A DNA stretch of 64,000 bases from Gymnogyps californianus (GCF_018139145.2 NC_059471.1:80994520-81058519); one strand, 5' to 3'; numbered from the stretch's first letter, positions 1 to 12,660 are shown. Notes: generated by a model from the letters alone, not told the origin. A program made the numbers and translations.

Positions 1-2437
1 TTTAGGGTTGTCTGCAAAATCAGACAGCTGAAATGATTTCGATTTAAAACTCAAAAATGTAAAATGTTTTGGGAAGGCTATTTTTAACCTAAACCGCTTT
101 AGGGACCTACACTATAGCATGGCCCCACAATCATTTGTAGTAGCACAGTTGAGCACAGGCTGCAAGCTGTAATGTAGACAGGAGTGAGTGGTCGGGACCT
201 TGAGGTAGAGAGATAAGGGGCAAGAACCTCTTAAGCAAATTTCACCACTGAAGAGATCATATCGTGAAGCTCCATCTCCAGCTTCAGTGCAGACTGGGAC
301 CTGCTGCCTCCCCAGTGACAGCACCGCTCGCCTTGTGGGATCCACCCTGTCTAGGAATGTCTCCACGCTGGCCTCAGTCTACACATAAACCAGTCTTGCT
401 TTATTTTTTCTGAGTTGACGATAAACAAGTATCTTGTGATTCACTCACATGTCTGAATTCACTGCTGGGGGAATGATCTGAATACTAAGACTCCCTTTGA
501 GTTCTGCTGAATATGTAGGCATAATGATAAGGCACCCATCTTTGACCTCCATAACATACTCCTTGGCATTCATCTACCACATGACGCGTTTTGTTAACCT
601 TATTTACGCATACCATCTACCTCACCTGTCCATTCATGGCCACAGACGAAAATGTGCATGAATATATGTTCAATATTCCTCTCAAAGCTGGATGCTCAAA
701 TAGTGGATGGAGCTACAAAGTGCCTAATAGTAACACAGGCCGATAGCACAAAGTCTACTGAGATTTCCCCAGGTGAATATGCAATTCTGACCAACACCAT
801 TTGTGTTCAGGTAAAGGAAGAGGGAGGAACAGGAGACATTGTACTGCAGAGTAGGTCATCAAATTAGTCAGGTTAAGTCAGTAAACAAAATTTTTATTCA
901 AGTCAGCAGTTTTACATGAAGACAGTCTTAATTGCCGATTTAGCTGATTAAAAACAACGCTAGGCTCAGAAAGAAATGTCTCTGTTGTCACATGGCTTAT
1001 GGTATATTACAATGATGAGAGGGAGGGTGTTTTTCAGGAGAAAGCTATTTTTAGACCTTGGACCATTTTTCCCTTAGAATGGAAAAACTGAAATGTCACA
1101 AGCAATTTCCTGCTCTTTAGGCCATTAAAATACTTCAGAACAAAGAGTTTTTGCTTAAAAAATGTAAGTCTGGCTGGCATAGTGTTTAACAGCAAATTGT
1201 TTTCTTAAAATAGGAAACCAACGTACATTAAATTAAAGGTTCCCAGAAGAGACATGTTCTCTGTGAAAATATACCTTTTTCAAAACTGAACTGGGATTCC
1301 TTTCATTCTTGCCAACATCTGTATTGTCAGATCCAGTATCGGCTCATAAAAATGTATTTTTCAACCAACGTATTTCCCTTTCCACTACTCAAATAATTTA
1401 CTCTATTTCCCTTGCTTGAGAGAGGTGAGATGATTGTTCAATAATTAGCACGGTGGTTTGGAATGTATTTGCTCTCAATTATTGTGTCAAAATCAACTAT
1501 ACACCAATCAAGAAAATGTAAGTGAATCTCATCTCAGAATTATAAACCCAATAAATACCAGCTCATAATTGGGAATAGGGTACAGTATGCACTGTTAAGA
1601 TCCAGCTCACAGAACATCACATCACCCCCTTTCTCTTGGGATAGATGGGGAAAAGACCAAGTGCAAGGTTAATTCCTAGAATGATATTTTGAAGAAGCAT
1701 ATACATTCTGACTGGCCAAGGTTACTGCACATGCAGGCTGATTTTCAGCAGCTGAATATGCAGACCCATTATGGTATAAATTGGCAAAGGTAAAAAAATA
1801 GATCTCACTTTGAATTAACATTGCCAAAATATTATCAGATACCTGAGATCAGCTGATGAGAACAATTTGTACCTGCCCACCCAGCCTGCCCCACATGGCT
1901 TCAGGAAAGACATTGCAAGCAGGAGAGAAAGCATATGAGAAACTGAAAACTGGAGGCATTGCACCCACTATGTAGGTATATTGCAGCTGCCGGCTGACTG
2001 AAATGGAGGGGGAAAAAATCCCTTGCACAACAGAAGCGCTTAAAAAACCCCGAAGGCTACGGAACTGGAAATGAAGCATTCACAGCCTGGGGAAGAGACT
2101 GGAAATATCAGTGCTATTGCTGAATAGCAGTTTGAAGGTATTGGAATAAAACTGGCCAATATGGAGATGTTTCATCTGTCTCTAAAAGAACTATGTAATA
2201 TCCAGTAGCTAGCCATGGCTGAAAAAAAGGACTAGATCTTGGGGTGAATTTGAAATCACTTAAAGCCAGATTTGTAGTGATTTGTCCATATAAAGTTGTG
2301 GCCATCCACTTACTGGACTTTCAGAAGTCCTACTGAAAAGCTTAAGCTGTCCATATGCAACTTTCAGAATAATTGATTTCAGTGGACCTCACATCTGAGT
2401 TCTAGTATTACAAATACGTGTAAAATCTGATGCATAG
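1..2437. other. Intergenic sequence, no feature recognised
   Basis: AT-leaning non-coding DNA. Open frames on both strands are short, overlap one another and show no recognisable family motif. I see no CpG island, tandem repeat or clear transposon end. If mammalian synteny holds, the gene upstream would be SHROOM2 on the same strand, but nothing resembling its C-terminal coiled coil is visible, so at most this could be flank or 3' UTR. Confidence 0.5.
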
Positions 2438-2540
2438 TCTTTCTGTACGACAGTTTCCCATTTGTAAAATAAAGATAGTAGCAACCCACAAAAAGTTACG
2501 GCAATAAATACATTAAAGATTAGTATGATGGGAGCCACAG
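2438..2540 (+). repeat. MIR-like SINE, 3' part
   Basis: The run 'cagtttcccatttgtaaaat' followed by a short A/T-rich 'aaagatagtag' stretch is the hallmark of the 3' half of MIR-type core SINEs (a cagtttcc..atctgtaaaatgg motif followed by gataataa). The later 'tatgatgggagccacagaaggc' fits the degenerate tail. The tRNA-related head is not recognisable, so the copy is truncated or badly worn. Motif recognition only. Confidence 0.6.
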
Positions 2541-4338
2541 AAGGCACTGAAATAGATCTGCTGCACCACTGGGTTTTGTTTGTACTCCAAAGCCATACTC
2601 AGGGATGCAGAAGTCCCTTAGGTGTGTGACGCTGCCTTGCTGTTACTAACAGAGCAGAGGCAGAAGAGGAATGGTGTCATGCAAGGCAAAGGGGGGGAAA
2701 ACTGGGACAGCAAGGGAAAAGAAGGAAGAAAAGAGAGGGAATGAAAAGGAAAAAGAGGCAGATTCTAGGATGCTATGAAAATAAAAAATATTATTGCTAA
2801 TTGACATCATGATAAATATTTAATAAAAATTACAACAACAGGCAGAGGGGCTGACTAACAAGTGATGGGTCAAATGTGGAAAAAAAGATAAGCAAGAAAG
2901 CAGGAATCATGTCTTTCAAAGAGAAGCTTCAAAATGAACTGAAGAAAAGCAGAAGAAAAAAGAGCTAGATGATACAGAAGACAACACTGCAGAAGAGCAG
3001 GGAGGGGGCCCGCCATGCCCCCATCTAACCACGCCAGCTTTGGCAGAGTCCTCCTTGATGGCAGTGACTCAGGTGGGAACCGTGTCCTTTTGCAGCACTG
3101 AGGGCATCAGGGACCTGACCGACCAAGTGCAGACAGCAGCCGCATGTGCGGAACCCCACTGTACTGCACAGGCCAGGCAGTAAAATAATTTACTGTACTT
3201 TATTTTTCCCCACAATGTATCCATCCTGGCTGCATTTGCCTATGGCATGGCTGTGGCAGTTCACAGAGGTGTCTGGACCATGCCCTGTTTGGTAGCACCT
3301 TCAGCTGGGCAGCATCAGGTTGGATGCTGGGTGTCACCTCCCGTGCAGCGCCGAGCATGGCTTACCAATGACACCTCTGTCATCTCCTCCAGCACTGCTC
3401 GGGTGGGACCCGGGAAACTTAAGCAGTCGCTGCGGAGTCTCCAGGGACTTTTGAATAAAGGTCTGTCACAGAGTCAGACTCAGTGAAGTCGTTACCCCCT
3501 GGAAACCTTGGTTGCTCAGAAGCTTTCACTGGCTGCCACGATCCTGGGAGCACTAGGAAAAACCTACAAGCTTTGCTCTAAGAAATATTCATAAGGGCTG
3601 TGCTCAAAATCCACATATCAGCTTTTTCCTAGCTGGGGGGATGTTGAAAATGTTCACTGGCGTATATGTGTTAATCCCCGTGAGCTGCAATTTCTGTTCT
3701 GCAGCGTGCAGCCACGGTGTCTCATTTCCCCTTCTCCCCACGCCAGCCCGGGGCGCAGGAAGCCGGTGCTGCCGCTCCTACCGGGATTACAGCCCTCGTC
3801 CTGCCGCTCGTGAGTGGGACCCTTTCTCTTTAACATAAACATGCTATTGTGCTGGATGCCAAGGCTCCTTCTGATAATACAGGCTTCAGATGCCTGTGAG
3901 AAATGTGAGGCAGGGCTACAGGATAAACATAGCAACCCAGTGACTTCATCTCCTCAAGGAGCTCTCTGGGTTCAGCCGTGACTCTTCAGTGACATTCATA
4001 ATTTGAATTCAGCGGAACAGAAATAAACTATGCGACAAATGATTTGCACCCAAAGAATTATTTCTTATTAACTAACTCTGAAACACTGCTATGTCTTGGT
4101 CAGGTAGCTGAGTTCACTTCAGTGTTGCTGACGAGTGTTATTTCTAAAGTGACCTTCTGCATAGGTGGACTTTGTTTTGTTTGTTTTTCAGAGGTATGTA
4201 AATTCAGTGTTCGTTTAATTGAATTTTGCCTACTGTAATCAAATGCCGTATCAATGGTGCCTTTACCAAAAGGCACCTAAACAATGCTTTTTTTAATAAC
4301 ATGGCTTTAGAACTGACCTGCACTGGCTCACACAGAGA
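2541..4338. other. Intergenic; GC-richer patch at about 2.99-3.49 kb
   Basis: The first part (2640-2760) is purine-rich (GGAA/GAAA runs). About 2990-3490 is clearly more GC-rich than its surroundings and ends with an AATAAA at 3454-3459 followed by a GT-rich stretch, which would suit a polyadenylation site or a solo LTR. No paired terminal repeat, tRNA primer-binding site or coding domain was seen, so its origin is left open. A 79-codon open frame at 3247-3486 has no recognisable motif. Confidence 0.35.
3681..3830. repeat. Dispersed repeat, copy A
   Basis: This segment resembles 16255-16400. Both start with (c)gagctg.aatttct.ttctg, pass through a pyrimidine-rich stretch (gt.tctc.tttcc.c.tctcc), and continue into a cc.gcc.ggc.gga/gaa block and a gctcct block. 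By eye I estimate roughly two thirds identity over about 130 bp with small gaps. The family is not recognised; it could be part of an old LTR or another interspersed repeat. Orientation relative to any element is unknown. Confidence 0.4.
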
Positions 4339-4405
4339 TCATGGCCTGCATTATACAGGAGGACAGACATGATATTTGCCCTGGTTAAACTTAGCTTTAA
4401 ATATT
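4339..4405 (+). repeat. CR1-type LINE 3' end, short worn copy
   Basis: 'atggcctgcattatacagga' followed by 'ggacagacatgat' and, after a variable stretch, 'ttagctttaaatattcta' matches the terminal module shared by many sauropsid CR1 3' ends (tggcctgtattatgcaggaggtcag.ctagatgat ... ttctggcyttaaaatctatga). A second copy of the same module is at 55640-55790. Only the last 70 bp or so is recognisable, as usual for 5'-truncated CR1. Confidence 0.55.
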
Positions 4406-7400
4406 CTAACCTATGGTAGGAATAAAATGGGATTGTTGAAGTGACTGTACTTTTTAATGTAAGGGTTTCAAACTAACTGGTATAATACCCCTCTGGCAGG
4501 AAGGCGCTCAGCACATGTCAGTTCATCCTATCTTTCTGTGAGCGCAGACCATGAAAGCATACCCCATGAACCTATCAATGTCATTAGTTGCAAGAGCATT
4601 AATACCTTATCTTCTCGCTGCTGTTTCTCATAAATGTTTGTATCCGCCAGGACATCTCTCTATAAATAGCTTCATTTCCAGTGATAACCCAGGAATTCTG
4701 AGACTAACATTTTGCAGCTGTATATAGTAAACGTTGCTTGGTGTGCTAATAGTCCAGAATTCCCAAATGGTCCTGGTGATGCTCAAAGCCGATCCAGACA
4801 GTCACTGAAGTTGGTGGCAGTCTTCAGTGCCTCCAGGGTCCTTCTAGCTGCAATGCTCAGTCCAGGCCTCAGAAGCTGCTGTCAGGTGCTGCTCTTTCTT
4901 TCGAAAGGCTGGTCATCAATCCATTTGAAGAAAGCATTGACATCACCCATACCCTATGCCAGGAGGAGTTTTGTCCACAAATTTCACAAGCTTTGACATG
5001 AACATTTAAACAGCAGTCACACGAAGATTGTTATTATCAGTCAGAAAAACTTGCTTCTGACAAAAGCATTGCTTACTGCTCAGAGACCTAGCAGCGCTCC
5101 AGAAAATCTGTTTCGTTAGTGAAACTTCGTATTCGCAGCAGCAAATACAAAGTACTCTGAAGTAGATACAACCAAAATGAACCTGAGTGTGAAAAGATAA
5201 TTCAGGCTTTTAGCCTGAAAAGTGGGTCTTACAAGAGTCTGATACGGAAGTCAAAGGGAATTTAGGAAAGTACTCAGCATCTTGCAGGATTGCTCTTTAA
5301 TTTTAGTTTAAAAAGGCTAAGCTCTGATATGCAATGTAACTGCCTAAGGACACTCTGTCAAAACTTCTTGGTTGAAGCTAAAGAGAAACTAGATAATTTG
5401 AAGAAAACTATCATCAGAAGTCCATACCACCTAAATTACCCCAGTATTTTATTTGCAAATCATGTTGTTTCTAGAAATTCTGACAAGGAACTCCAATTCT
5501 TTTTAAATGACCTAAATTAAAACCACCCTTATCGTAATGGCCACTCCAACACCTTAAGCGATCTAAGATTTTTTTCTTGTGTAAACAACCAGTGCAAACT
5601 GGAGATCAAGAGTGAGACAAAAGAACACACAAGCATATGAGCAATGAAGGACAAACCACGGGAAGCATAGGACAAGAGCAACACTGAACAGAAGAACTAT
5701 AAAAAAACAAAGGTTGTGAGGGGTAAGGGAGAAGAAAGTTAAGTGAGTCACTGAGGACAAAACTGTGACAGAGGCAGGAAAATGCGAACGAACAAGAGAG
5801 AAGCAGAAAGGGAAAGCAAGAGGAAGGTGATTTAACAAAGACAGGGAAGAGGAGAGGATAACATCTGGTTGGAGGTTCAGAAAATACAGTTTTTGCCTGT
5901 GCAGAATTCAGCCTGAAATGGTCTTCTACTCAGAAAATGAGAACGGACACTTTTACTTTAGATTTAGAAGGAAGACAAAAAGACTAAGTTACACAGAGAG
6001 ATAACTTAGCTGACCTGTGATTTCATGGTTGACTGAGGGCCTAGCACTCAAATCTGGAGAGCTTAGAGTAGGTACACCTGACAGTGGAGAATGCAAATGA
6101 CTGCAGATTTGTATAAAACATATAAAATATATTTTGCAGCATACATGACTCTTGACAGTTCCTGTCCTCATACTAGTATTCCTCTGTCTAAGCCTTTCTC
6201 AGGAATTAACTTTTGGAGTTACAGGGACTTGTAAATTGATGGCCAACATCTTATTTGAGATGACCAACATCTTCATCCTGAGAAGGTATATCCATGTTAG
6301 TCACTCCCAACTAATAGCTTTCTCTGTCCATTCACTGCAGTCTGATGAATTATGCTGCAATAGGAAGATTTAACCCCAAAGCCAGTTTAATCCAGTGTTT
6401 ACCCAAAATCTTAGAAATTGTGCTCAGTTACTGGAAAGCCAGCAGAGGAAGCCCACATTAACACAGCCTTTTACAAATGCTCTCTCTGATGAATTCAGTG
6501 CTGGTGAGTAAACAAAAAAAGCAAGAAGTCCCAATGACAAAGAGCTCTATGTCTTTTAAAGCAGAAACAGTTTACAGCAGAGTGGATAGACTTGATATGA
6601 GGAGCTTCTGCTTTCAAGCTTTTACAAACCACAAACTTTTCTGTATCAGTCCACTTTGGCAGATTGGTGTTGGTGACCAAAGTCTGGATTAGGAACCACA
6701 AAAATGCTGTTACCCAGCTCCTGTGGTAAGTGATCTAATCTCTGTGCGATGCTAGACGCACAACTGTTGGGAGATGCATTCATGTCTGTGAAGTACTCAG
6801 AAAATTGTTTGCATTGCTCAGACAACACCTGGACGGCTGAACTAAGGATCAGTGATTTAATACCATTAAGAGTGAGTAGTAAGCAAGTAGCTACAGATAC
6901 CAGCTTGGTTTTAGGACAGGCTGCCTTTTTGCCAAATCATCACTGGGAAAAAGATTATCAGCTGACATCATAAAATGAAACCAATTAACATTAGTTGAGA
7001 AATCTTGTCTATAATAGACATACATAAAGATTAAATATGCTTAAAAACTCTACTAACCTTAGTTCAGCCTTCTCGGAGTAACCACCTGGCAATGGGATTA
7101 TGAAAAACAAACCCATGTAATTTGTGATGTCTGTACTAGTTATTTGAATCCTCTTTTCTGATGACTTGTCAAGTAATACTTTTCTTATTTTGCATGAATT
7201 CTTTTTCTTCTTTTTTTTATTATAGGAATTTCTGATCAGCTAAACTGTACTTCTTCAGACTGAAAGGCTGGAAGGTTACTATTGAGAGAAATAACTGATT
7301 CAAGCCTGGAGACTCTTGCAGAAGGAAATCATAAAACCTAAGAGGAGTTGATCTTGACTGAGAAACTCTCTACTCCCATGAAAGGCATGAAAGAAAGTTT

Positions 7401-8613
7401 CCTTCTTATGAATTTAAGCAAAATTGTTAAAGAAGAAAGATTCCTCTTAAAATAATTTGGTCAAGTGTTTTAGACCACAGATGCAATTGCAGTGCTGTTG
7501 ACTTGCAATGGCCATCCATAGCTCCTTGACACATTCCCTTAATGGAAATCTACCTCCTTTAACAATTTCAATGTTGATTAGGTAAGTTATTTTAAAATCT
7601 TCTGGTTAAATATCTAAATTAAAATCTTAGGACAGGAATTTGAGGATTTTTTACAGATGCAGCCCACTAGAGTGAAATCAAGCAATAATTTGTCATTGCT
7701 ACAAGGTCCTGAAATTACTCCTTTGGCTTACCTGCTGGAGACCTGGGCTGGGATGAGGAATGAGTTGGTGCCAATTTCAGACACAAGTTTGGATGCTCAC
7801 ATGTTAACATGCTCTAACATGTGAATTTTAGAAGCCCAGAAACTCAGTTTTTACAGCTTTGTTCCCAGCACAGTGAATGATCATAAAATTCAATATTTTT
7901 CTTCAATCAGATTTTAAAAGAAAACCCACCTTCAAACCCCATGCACAGATCAAAATACCACACAGAGTTAAATGTCTGGAAACTCTGGGGACACTCTATT
8001 CCTCTCTCCCTTCTGCTGAAATTGGGCCACCCAGCGGCAAAAAAAAGTGCAAGATTTTGATCATACAGAAAAGCTTGGCTGCACAGCTGGGGGCTCAGCA
8101 GTGCTAACCACAGAACCTGTCTTGTTGCTCAAGGTAAGGAGGGCCTTGACCCCACGTCACTCACTTTTAAAAGAAATGTGCTCTTATGATAGAAAATGGT
8201 GATTAATGTCCTTGCAGGCATTTTTTAAAGTAGCTGTCACTGCCTGTTGTGAGGGGCTGGATCCACTTGATAGGAGTCAAATGTGCTCTCTCTGGAGCTG
8301 CCGGGTTTTAGGGTGTTCCAGGGGTGTGGATGGATCATGTTTCTAGAGTCTAATGGGGCTTCAGCAGGAGTTACCTACCTGGCTGGGAAAGTCTTGGGCT
8401 CTTGCTCAATACAGAACTTCAGGCATCATTAAAGCTTTGCAGGACACAAAAAGCACAACTTAGACTTCAGATCACCCCAGAATTGAAGCCTTTCCTTCTA
8501 TAAATTCATACTCATCGCACGCACTGCGTTTTTCAGTGAATGTTTAGTTTTCTGCACGGCCAATATCACACCCAACAAAAATGTGACAACAGCTGATCAC
8601 CTTCAGGTTAAAA
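4406..8613. other. Intergenic sequence, no gene recognised
   Basis: Non-coding, about 60% AT by eye. 5560-5870 is strongly purine-rich on the + strand, which produces an artificially hydrophobic open frame on the other strand. A small perfect inverted repeat with 10-bp arms (tcacatgtta / taacatgtga, 8-bp spacer) lies at 7797-7824. Nothing else stands out. Confidence 0.45.
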
Positions 8614-9245
8614 ATGTCTTGTCTATCATTTTTTATATTGCCTAATTGGAATTGCTTTCCATATGTTAGGGTGGGGTTTGTCTATAGCATTAACGCTTCC
8701 TATAGAACGGAAACCGTGGTATACTGAGGATGCCAGTTTCAGCTCATCTGTGGACATTTTATGGTTCAGACTCTGGAAAGCCCCACGTTATTTGAAACAA
8801 CTCCTCTAAATGTTTTTGTCATTTGCATTATAATCCTCCTGCCTCCACGGAAATTACTACCAACCAAGACTGCCCTATGTTAGCTGCTGCCATGGAGATA
8901 ACAGCAATATGCTTGGGCCTCTTTGCTCTGTGGAATACCTCCAACAAAGAGTTTCATAAATATATCTCATTCTGTCTAGTGGGAGGAATCCTAAACACCA
9001 TTCCCAGCAATGCTGTTTTAATGCCAGTAATGTTGAGTTCAATTAGTAGTTAAAAATCAGGGCATTTCTTTTTCTCCTGAATTCAGATTCTCCTCTGGCC
9101 CAGGAGGAGGGTTCCTCCTCAGGAAGCTAGGGATGCTGTTTCTATTGATTTCACTTCTGCTGTTATGCCATTCTTAAGTGGGGTCTTAATGATCTTTAGC
9201 AGATATTTTTTTATAGGGTACATCCTACCAATAAAAATAAAATAG
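8614..9245 (+). pseudogene. CLDN34: Claudin pseudogene, CLDN34-like
   Basis: Claudins are four-span tight-junction proteins. Here the pieces of one appear in order but in different + strand frames. In the frame running 8639-8806 a TM1-like segment carries LGWGLSIALTLP, followed by WYTEDASFSSS and LWFRLWK, the position of the W..LW region of the first extracellular loop; the frame stops at 8807. The frame from 8796 to 9053 continues with NNSS, a Cys pair, TM2 (MLAAAMEITAICLGLFAL) and TM3 (FCLVGGILN). The frame from 9052 carries GISFSPEFRFSSGP, like the CLDN34 second loop. The frame 9081-9245 gives a TM4-like FLSGVLMIFSRYFF. The total of about 200 codons without introns fits a claudin. At least three frameshifts and stops make it non-functional as read, unless the assembly has indel errors. 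In mammals CLDN34 lies upstream of WWC3 on the same strand. The exact start is uncertain: an ATG at 8614 is out of frame with TM1. The assignment rests on remembered family features, not an alignment. Confidence 0.68.
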
Positions 9246-12039
9246 CCTAAATTTGGGCTCTTGCAAACAACAAAAAAAGAAAATTCTTTCTGTCGACTCA
9301 GAACAAACCTGTCCTCCTTGTAGCTCTGGGTTATCAATTGATTCATGGTGCTCAAAGAAAGTATTTGTTATCGAAAGTTGCTCTGGGACTGTGTGTGTGA
9401 AATATCTTGAATTTTTAGAAGAACTATTGCAACAAAAACCTGAGACCAACCTCTCTCACATTGCTGTTGGATATCTTCCATGGCAAAATTGTATGTATGT
9501 AAGGGCTATCATGGATCTTTCAGCAGTTCATGTAGAAAATCTTTATCTTTAATTTGGCTAGCCAGTTTCAAACTGCATCTTTAAAACAGAAGTTTCATAA
9601 AATCTCTGGAAATGGAATAACAAAGTGAAGGATATCTGTGCTTGGCAGAAGATGTAATGGCACATCATATGTTATGTTGTTTGAGGCTTTAAAAAGCTTT
9701 GGCCTCTTATCTGTTCTTTACATTACGCACTTAAATATATCTACAGTGTGGGTAAGCAAATTCTGTCACTTGTAACACAGGTGTTGCACCTGTATAATTG
9801 GGAAGAGAAACCAGCTTTGGGTGTCCTTTAGTGAGTGCTGTGTCTCCTACTGTCTCCTGCAGGATATTATCTCCTATTGAGGCCACACATTGGCCTAACC
9901 TCACCAAATTCCAGTCTGATACCTGTGGGCATGTACAAACACTAAAAGACTGAATGCCTTTACACCATTAAAGTTAATGGATGGTGATATTTTACATTTT
10001 AGACTCAGCATCTCATTAAATTGTCTTTGAAAATAATATGTTATTATTGATTGACAAAGTTATAAGCTATAGCAATGTGAGGAATTGTTTAGCTCTACAG
10101 CTGGTATTTACTTTCAGCTGTTGCCTTCTTTGTCAAGTTATTCCTTTGTTAAAATTAAAAAGGTCTTAAAAAGTGAAAGAAAGGGTAGGTGTTTGTTTTC
10201 TTGATGATGTCTGGTTCATATGCAGACTTTCTACCTTTTAATGTCCCACACTTTGGGAAGCAAAACTGGATGCATGAATTTGTTGTGGCACTGCATAAAA
10301 GTAAGTAAATCCTACATTTAAAAGCACAAGAAATTAGTAGAGAGTGGGCTTTAAAAGCAAGGACTGCAAATCTGAGAAATGTCATCAAGTGGGCAAACTT
10401 GCCAAGACTGGGATGGGGAAATATTGTCCACAATAGCCATGTCAAATATTTGCAGGTTTTTAGGCTAGCTTTACTTTCCGTGGCTTAACTCATGTATATG
10501 TCCACAGCCACAACTTTGTGGTTTTTTTCACCTTTCAGAATGTATGAGGATTAGAAAAAATGAGTAATAATCTTTGTCTGTCTGGAAAGGGATTGTCCTA
10601 GAGTGGTTTTGTGCATTGCCACTAAGATTCTGCGGTTCCTCCGGGGCTGCCCTGAATGCATGTGCAACGGGGCTGCAGAAGAGGGCACAAGGAACCTTAG
10701 GCAGCATGGTTGTGAGCCCATTGTACCTGCCTTACTTCTTTTGTAACCTGGTCTTCATAGTAAAGGAAAAACGTAGGTTTAGCACTCCATTTTCTTGCCT
10801 TCAACTGAACTTGCAAGGGGAGGTACATACCTGCCAACGATTCACTAAGAAAACCAGCTGGGAGTTCAGCAGGTGGGCACCAGGATGCATGAGTAATTAC
10901 CCTGACATAGCCAGGACATGGCAAACTTTATTGTGAATGTGCAGGTCAGTGCAGTGTCACATACGTCGCATGTGACCAGCACCATTGTTTTGTATTGCAG
11001 AGAGGTTTTGGTAAGTGTGAACTTGCTTCATTTTTGAGAAAGCTAAATCAGAAGAGTCACTCTAAATATGCACCAGATGATACACCCAATGTTTTCAGAG
11101 AGGCAGTGTGTATCGCCATTCTGTTGGCGAGGGCTGTTATGCCTTTAAAAGGGATTCATCCTCATGGGCAGCATGGAAAGCAAAAGTGTCATGATCTCAT
11201 CAGCGTCTCCCACTCGCATTATCTGAATGCAGAGTGTTTGGAGTTTGGTTTTACAACCACAGCTTTTCCTGCACTGCCCAGCCACACCGGTAGACATGGG
11301 GGGCTGCAGTTCTCCACAGGACATAACTGCACTTCAGAGCTCCCATGTGGCCCAGCAACATCTCGTTCACAGACTACGATGCTGTGACTCCAGCTGATGG
11401 CCAGCGGTCTCAGCTGTAGACTTCTGCATCTGAAAGTTTTGCACCTACTCCTGGTTATCTCACATCCCAAGGGTAATGTGGTCCCAACATACTCTGGGGG
11501 AAAGCAGTTGCGGTGACAAGGGTTTCCCAATAGTCATTATCTGGGCCTTCCTCCTCAGACAAAAGGACTCCCAAGAGGGTCAGTTCATTTGGGATGTCCC
11601 TCCAGGGTTTGTCTGGGAGCTGATGGTGGCAGTAAACCCACGGGTCCTTCCCTATAGCACTTCTGTTTTGAACAATAACTGGACTCAGGGTCACAAAAAG
11701 GTGTGGACAGCCTGCACCGTGCTCGTTTGTGAATGAGCCAAAGCAGAAACAAGGCAGGAGTATCAGCAGCAACAGAATTAAAGGTTGCTGTCACATGCAA
11801 GGCTTTATACAAGCCATGGTGGCAGGGGCAGCGAGCCAGTAACATCGCTTGTGAAAGCGGTGACAGACACAAGGACTACATGGGGCATCCTAGGGTGGCC
11901 TGCTGAGGGGTCTGCAGTTGAGAAAGCAAAGCTTTCCTTCAAATAGCTTCAAACCATATATATGGTTAATAATTGGGATGTTCAGTCCAGGAAAAACGGA
12001 CAGGTCTGAGAGAAAAGCCTACGAAAAGGATGTCGTGCA
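9246..12039. other. Intergenic sequence between claudin remnant and CpG island
   Basis: A 99-codon open frame beginning with TTG (9253-9552, + strand) directly follows the claudin remnant, but no known claudin tail is recognised in it. From about 10.6 to 11.9 kb the base composition is less AT-rich and several overlapping open frames of 86-130 codons occur on both strands. None shows a domain, codon pattern or splice structure I can support. No repeat family recognised. Confidence 0.4.
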
Positions 12040-12660
12040 AATGTCAGGGGCTCTCGGGGTCCTCTGCACGCTCAGCTTCAATCGACTGCTCCCCTCCCGC
12101 CGAGCACCGTGACTCGCTGACGTGGGCTTGCCACTCCAACACCGCGGAGCTCTCTGGAGGAGGTCCGTGGCTTCTTGCCCCCTTCCCTCCCGCCCAGGAA
12201 AAGACTCTGGAAACCCTCAGCCAGCTGACGGAGAGCCGAGGGCAGCACAGCCCGACGGCGGCCCCGGCGGAGGCCGGAGGGGGCGAACAGCCCTCAGTGC
12301 CGCGCTGCCGGCAGGCGGCAGAGGGCGCCCGGGTGAAGCGCCGCGCCAGGCCGGGCCGGGCCGGGCCGGGCCGGGCCAGGCCACACGCCGGCGGCGAGCG
12401 GCGCCGTAGGAAGCAGCGGCTCCGCCCTGCCCGCCAAAGGCCGGCGTTGGTGCGGGAGCAGTGCGGTGCCGTTCGTACCCCTTCGCTCGTACCCCCGGCA
12501 ACGGAGGCTTTGAGGAGAAGGAAGGCGGGTTGAACCGTTCGCATCCGTACCCGGGGCAGGCATTTCGAGAAAGCGCGGAACTCGGCAGCGCGCTTCACGG
12601 AGAGCGAATAAGTGCCTTTGTGGTGGTTTCCTTCTGCCTGCTCGGGCCTGGCAGGCCGGT
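12040..12660. promoter_or_regulatory. Upstream CpG island, unassigned promoter
   Basis: CpG dinucleotides are dense (6 to 10 or more per 60 bases in several lines) and GC content is far above the flanks, typical of a vertebrate CpG-island promoter. It includes a (GGCCG)n tract at 12349-12382 and three related 'cgtaccc' motifs at 12474-12551 (ttcgtacccc, ctcgtacccc, tccgtacccg). There is no TATA box. A good 5' splice motif on the + strand (CGG|GTAAGG, junction 12734/12735) lies just downstream, so a spliced + strand transcript is possible, either an upstream WWC3 leader exon or a lncRNA. Open frames through the island on both strands are expected from lack of stops in GC-rich DNA and are not called. 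Confidence 0.65.
12349..12382. repeat. (GGCCG)n pentanucleotide tract
   Basis: About six tandem copies of ccggg/ggccg with a variant unit at the right edge (ggccaggcc). Inside the CpG island; the unit is nearly self-complementary and could fold. Confidence 0.8.

Noticed and set aside
1..12. Telomere-like TTTAGGG at the first bases
   Set aside because: A single unit with no tandem repetition.
5563..5838. Hydrophobic 91-codon - strand frame that looks like a membrane protein
   Set aside because: It is the complement of a purine-rich stretch; Leu/Phe/Ser/Val codons arise from pyrimidine bias alone.
10995..11772. Cluster of 86-130-codon frames on both strands
   Set aside because: They overlap each other on opposite strands and lack motifs or splice structure. 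I could not choose any as real.
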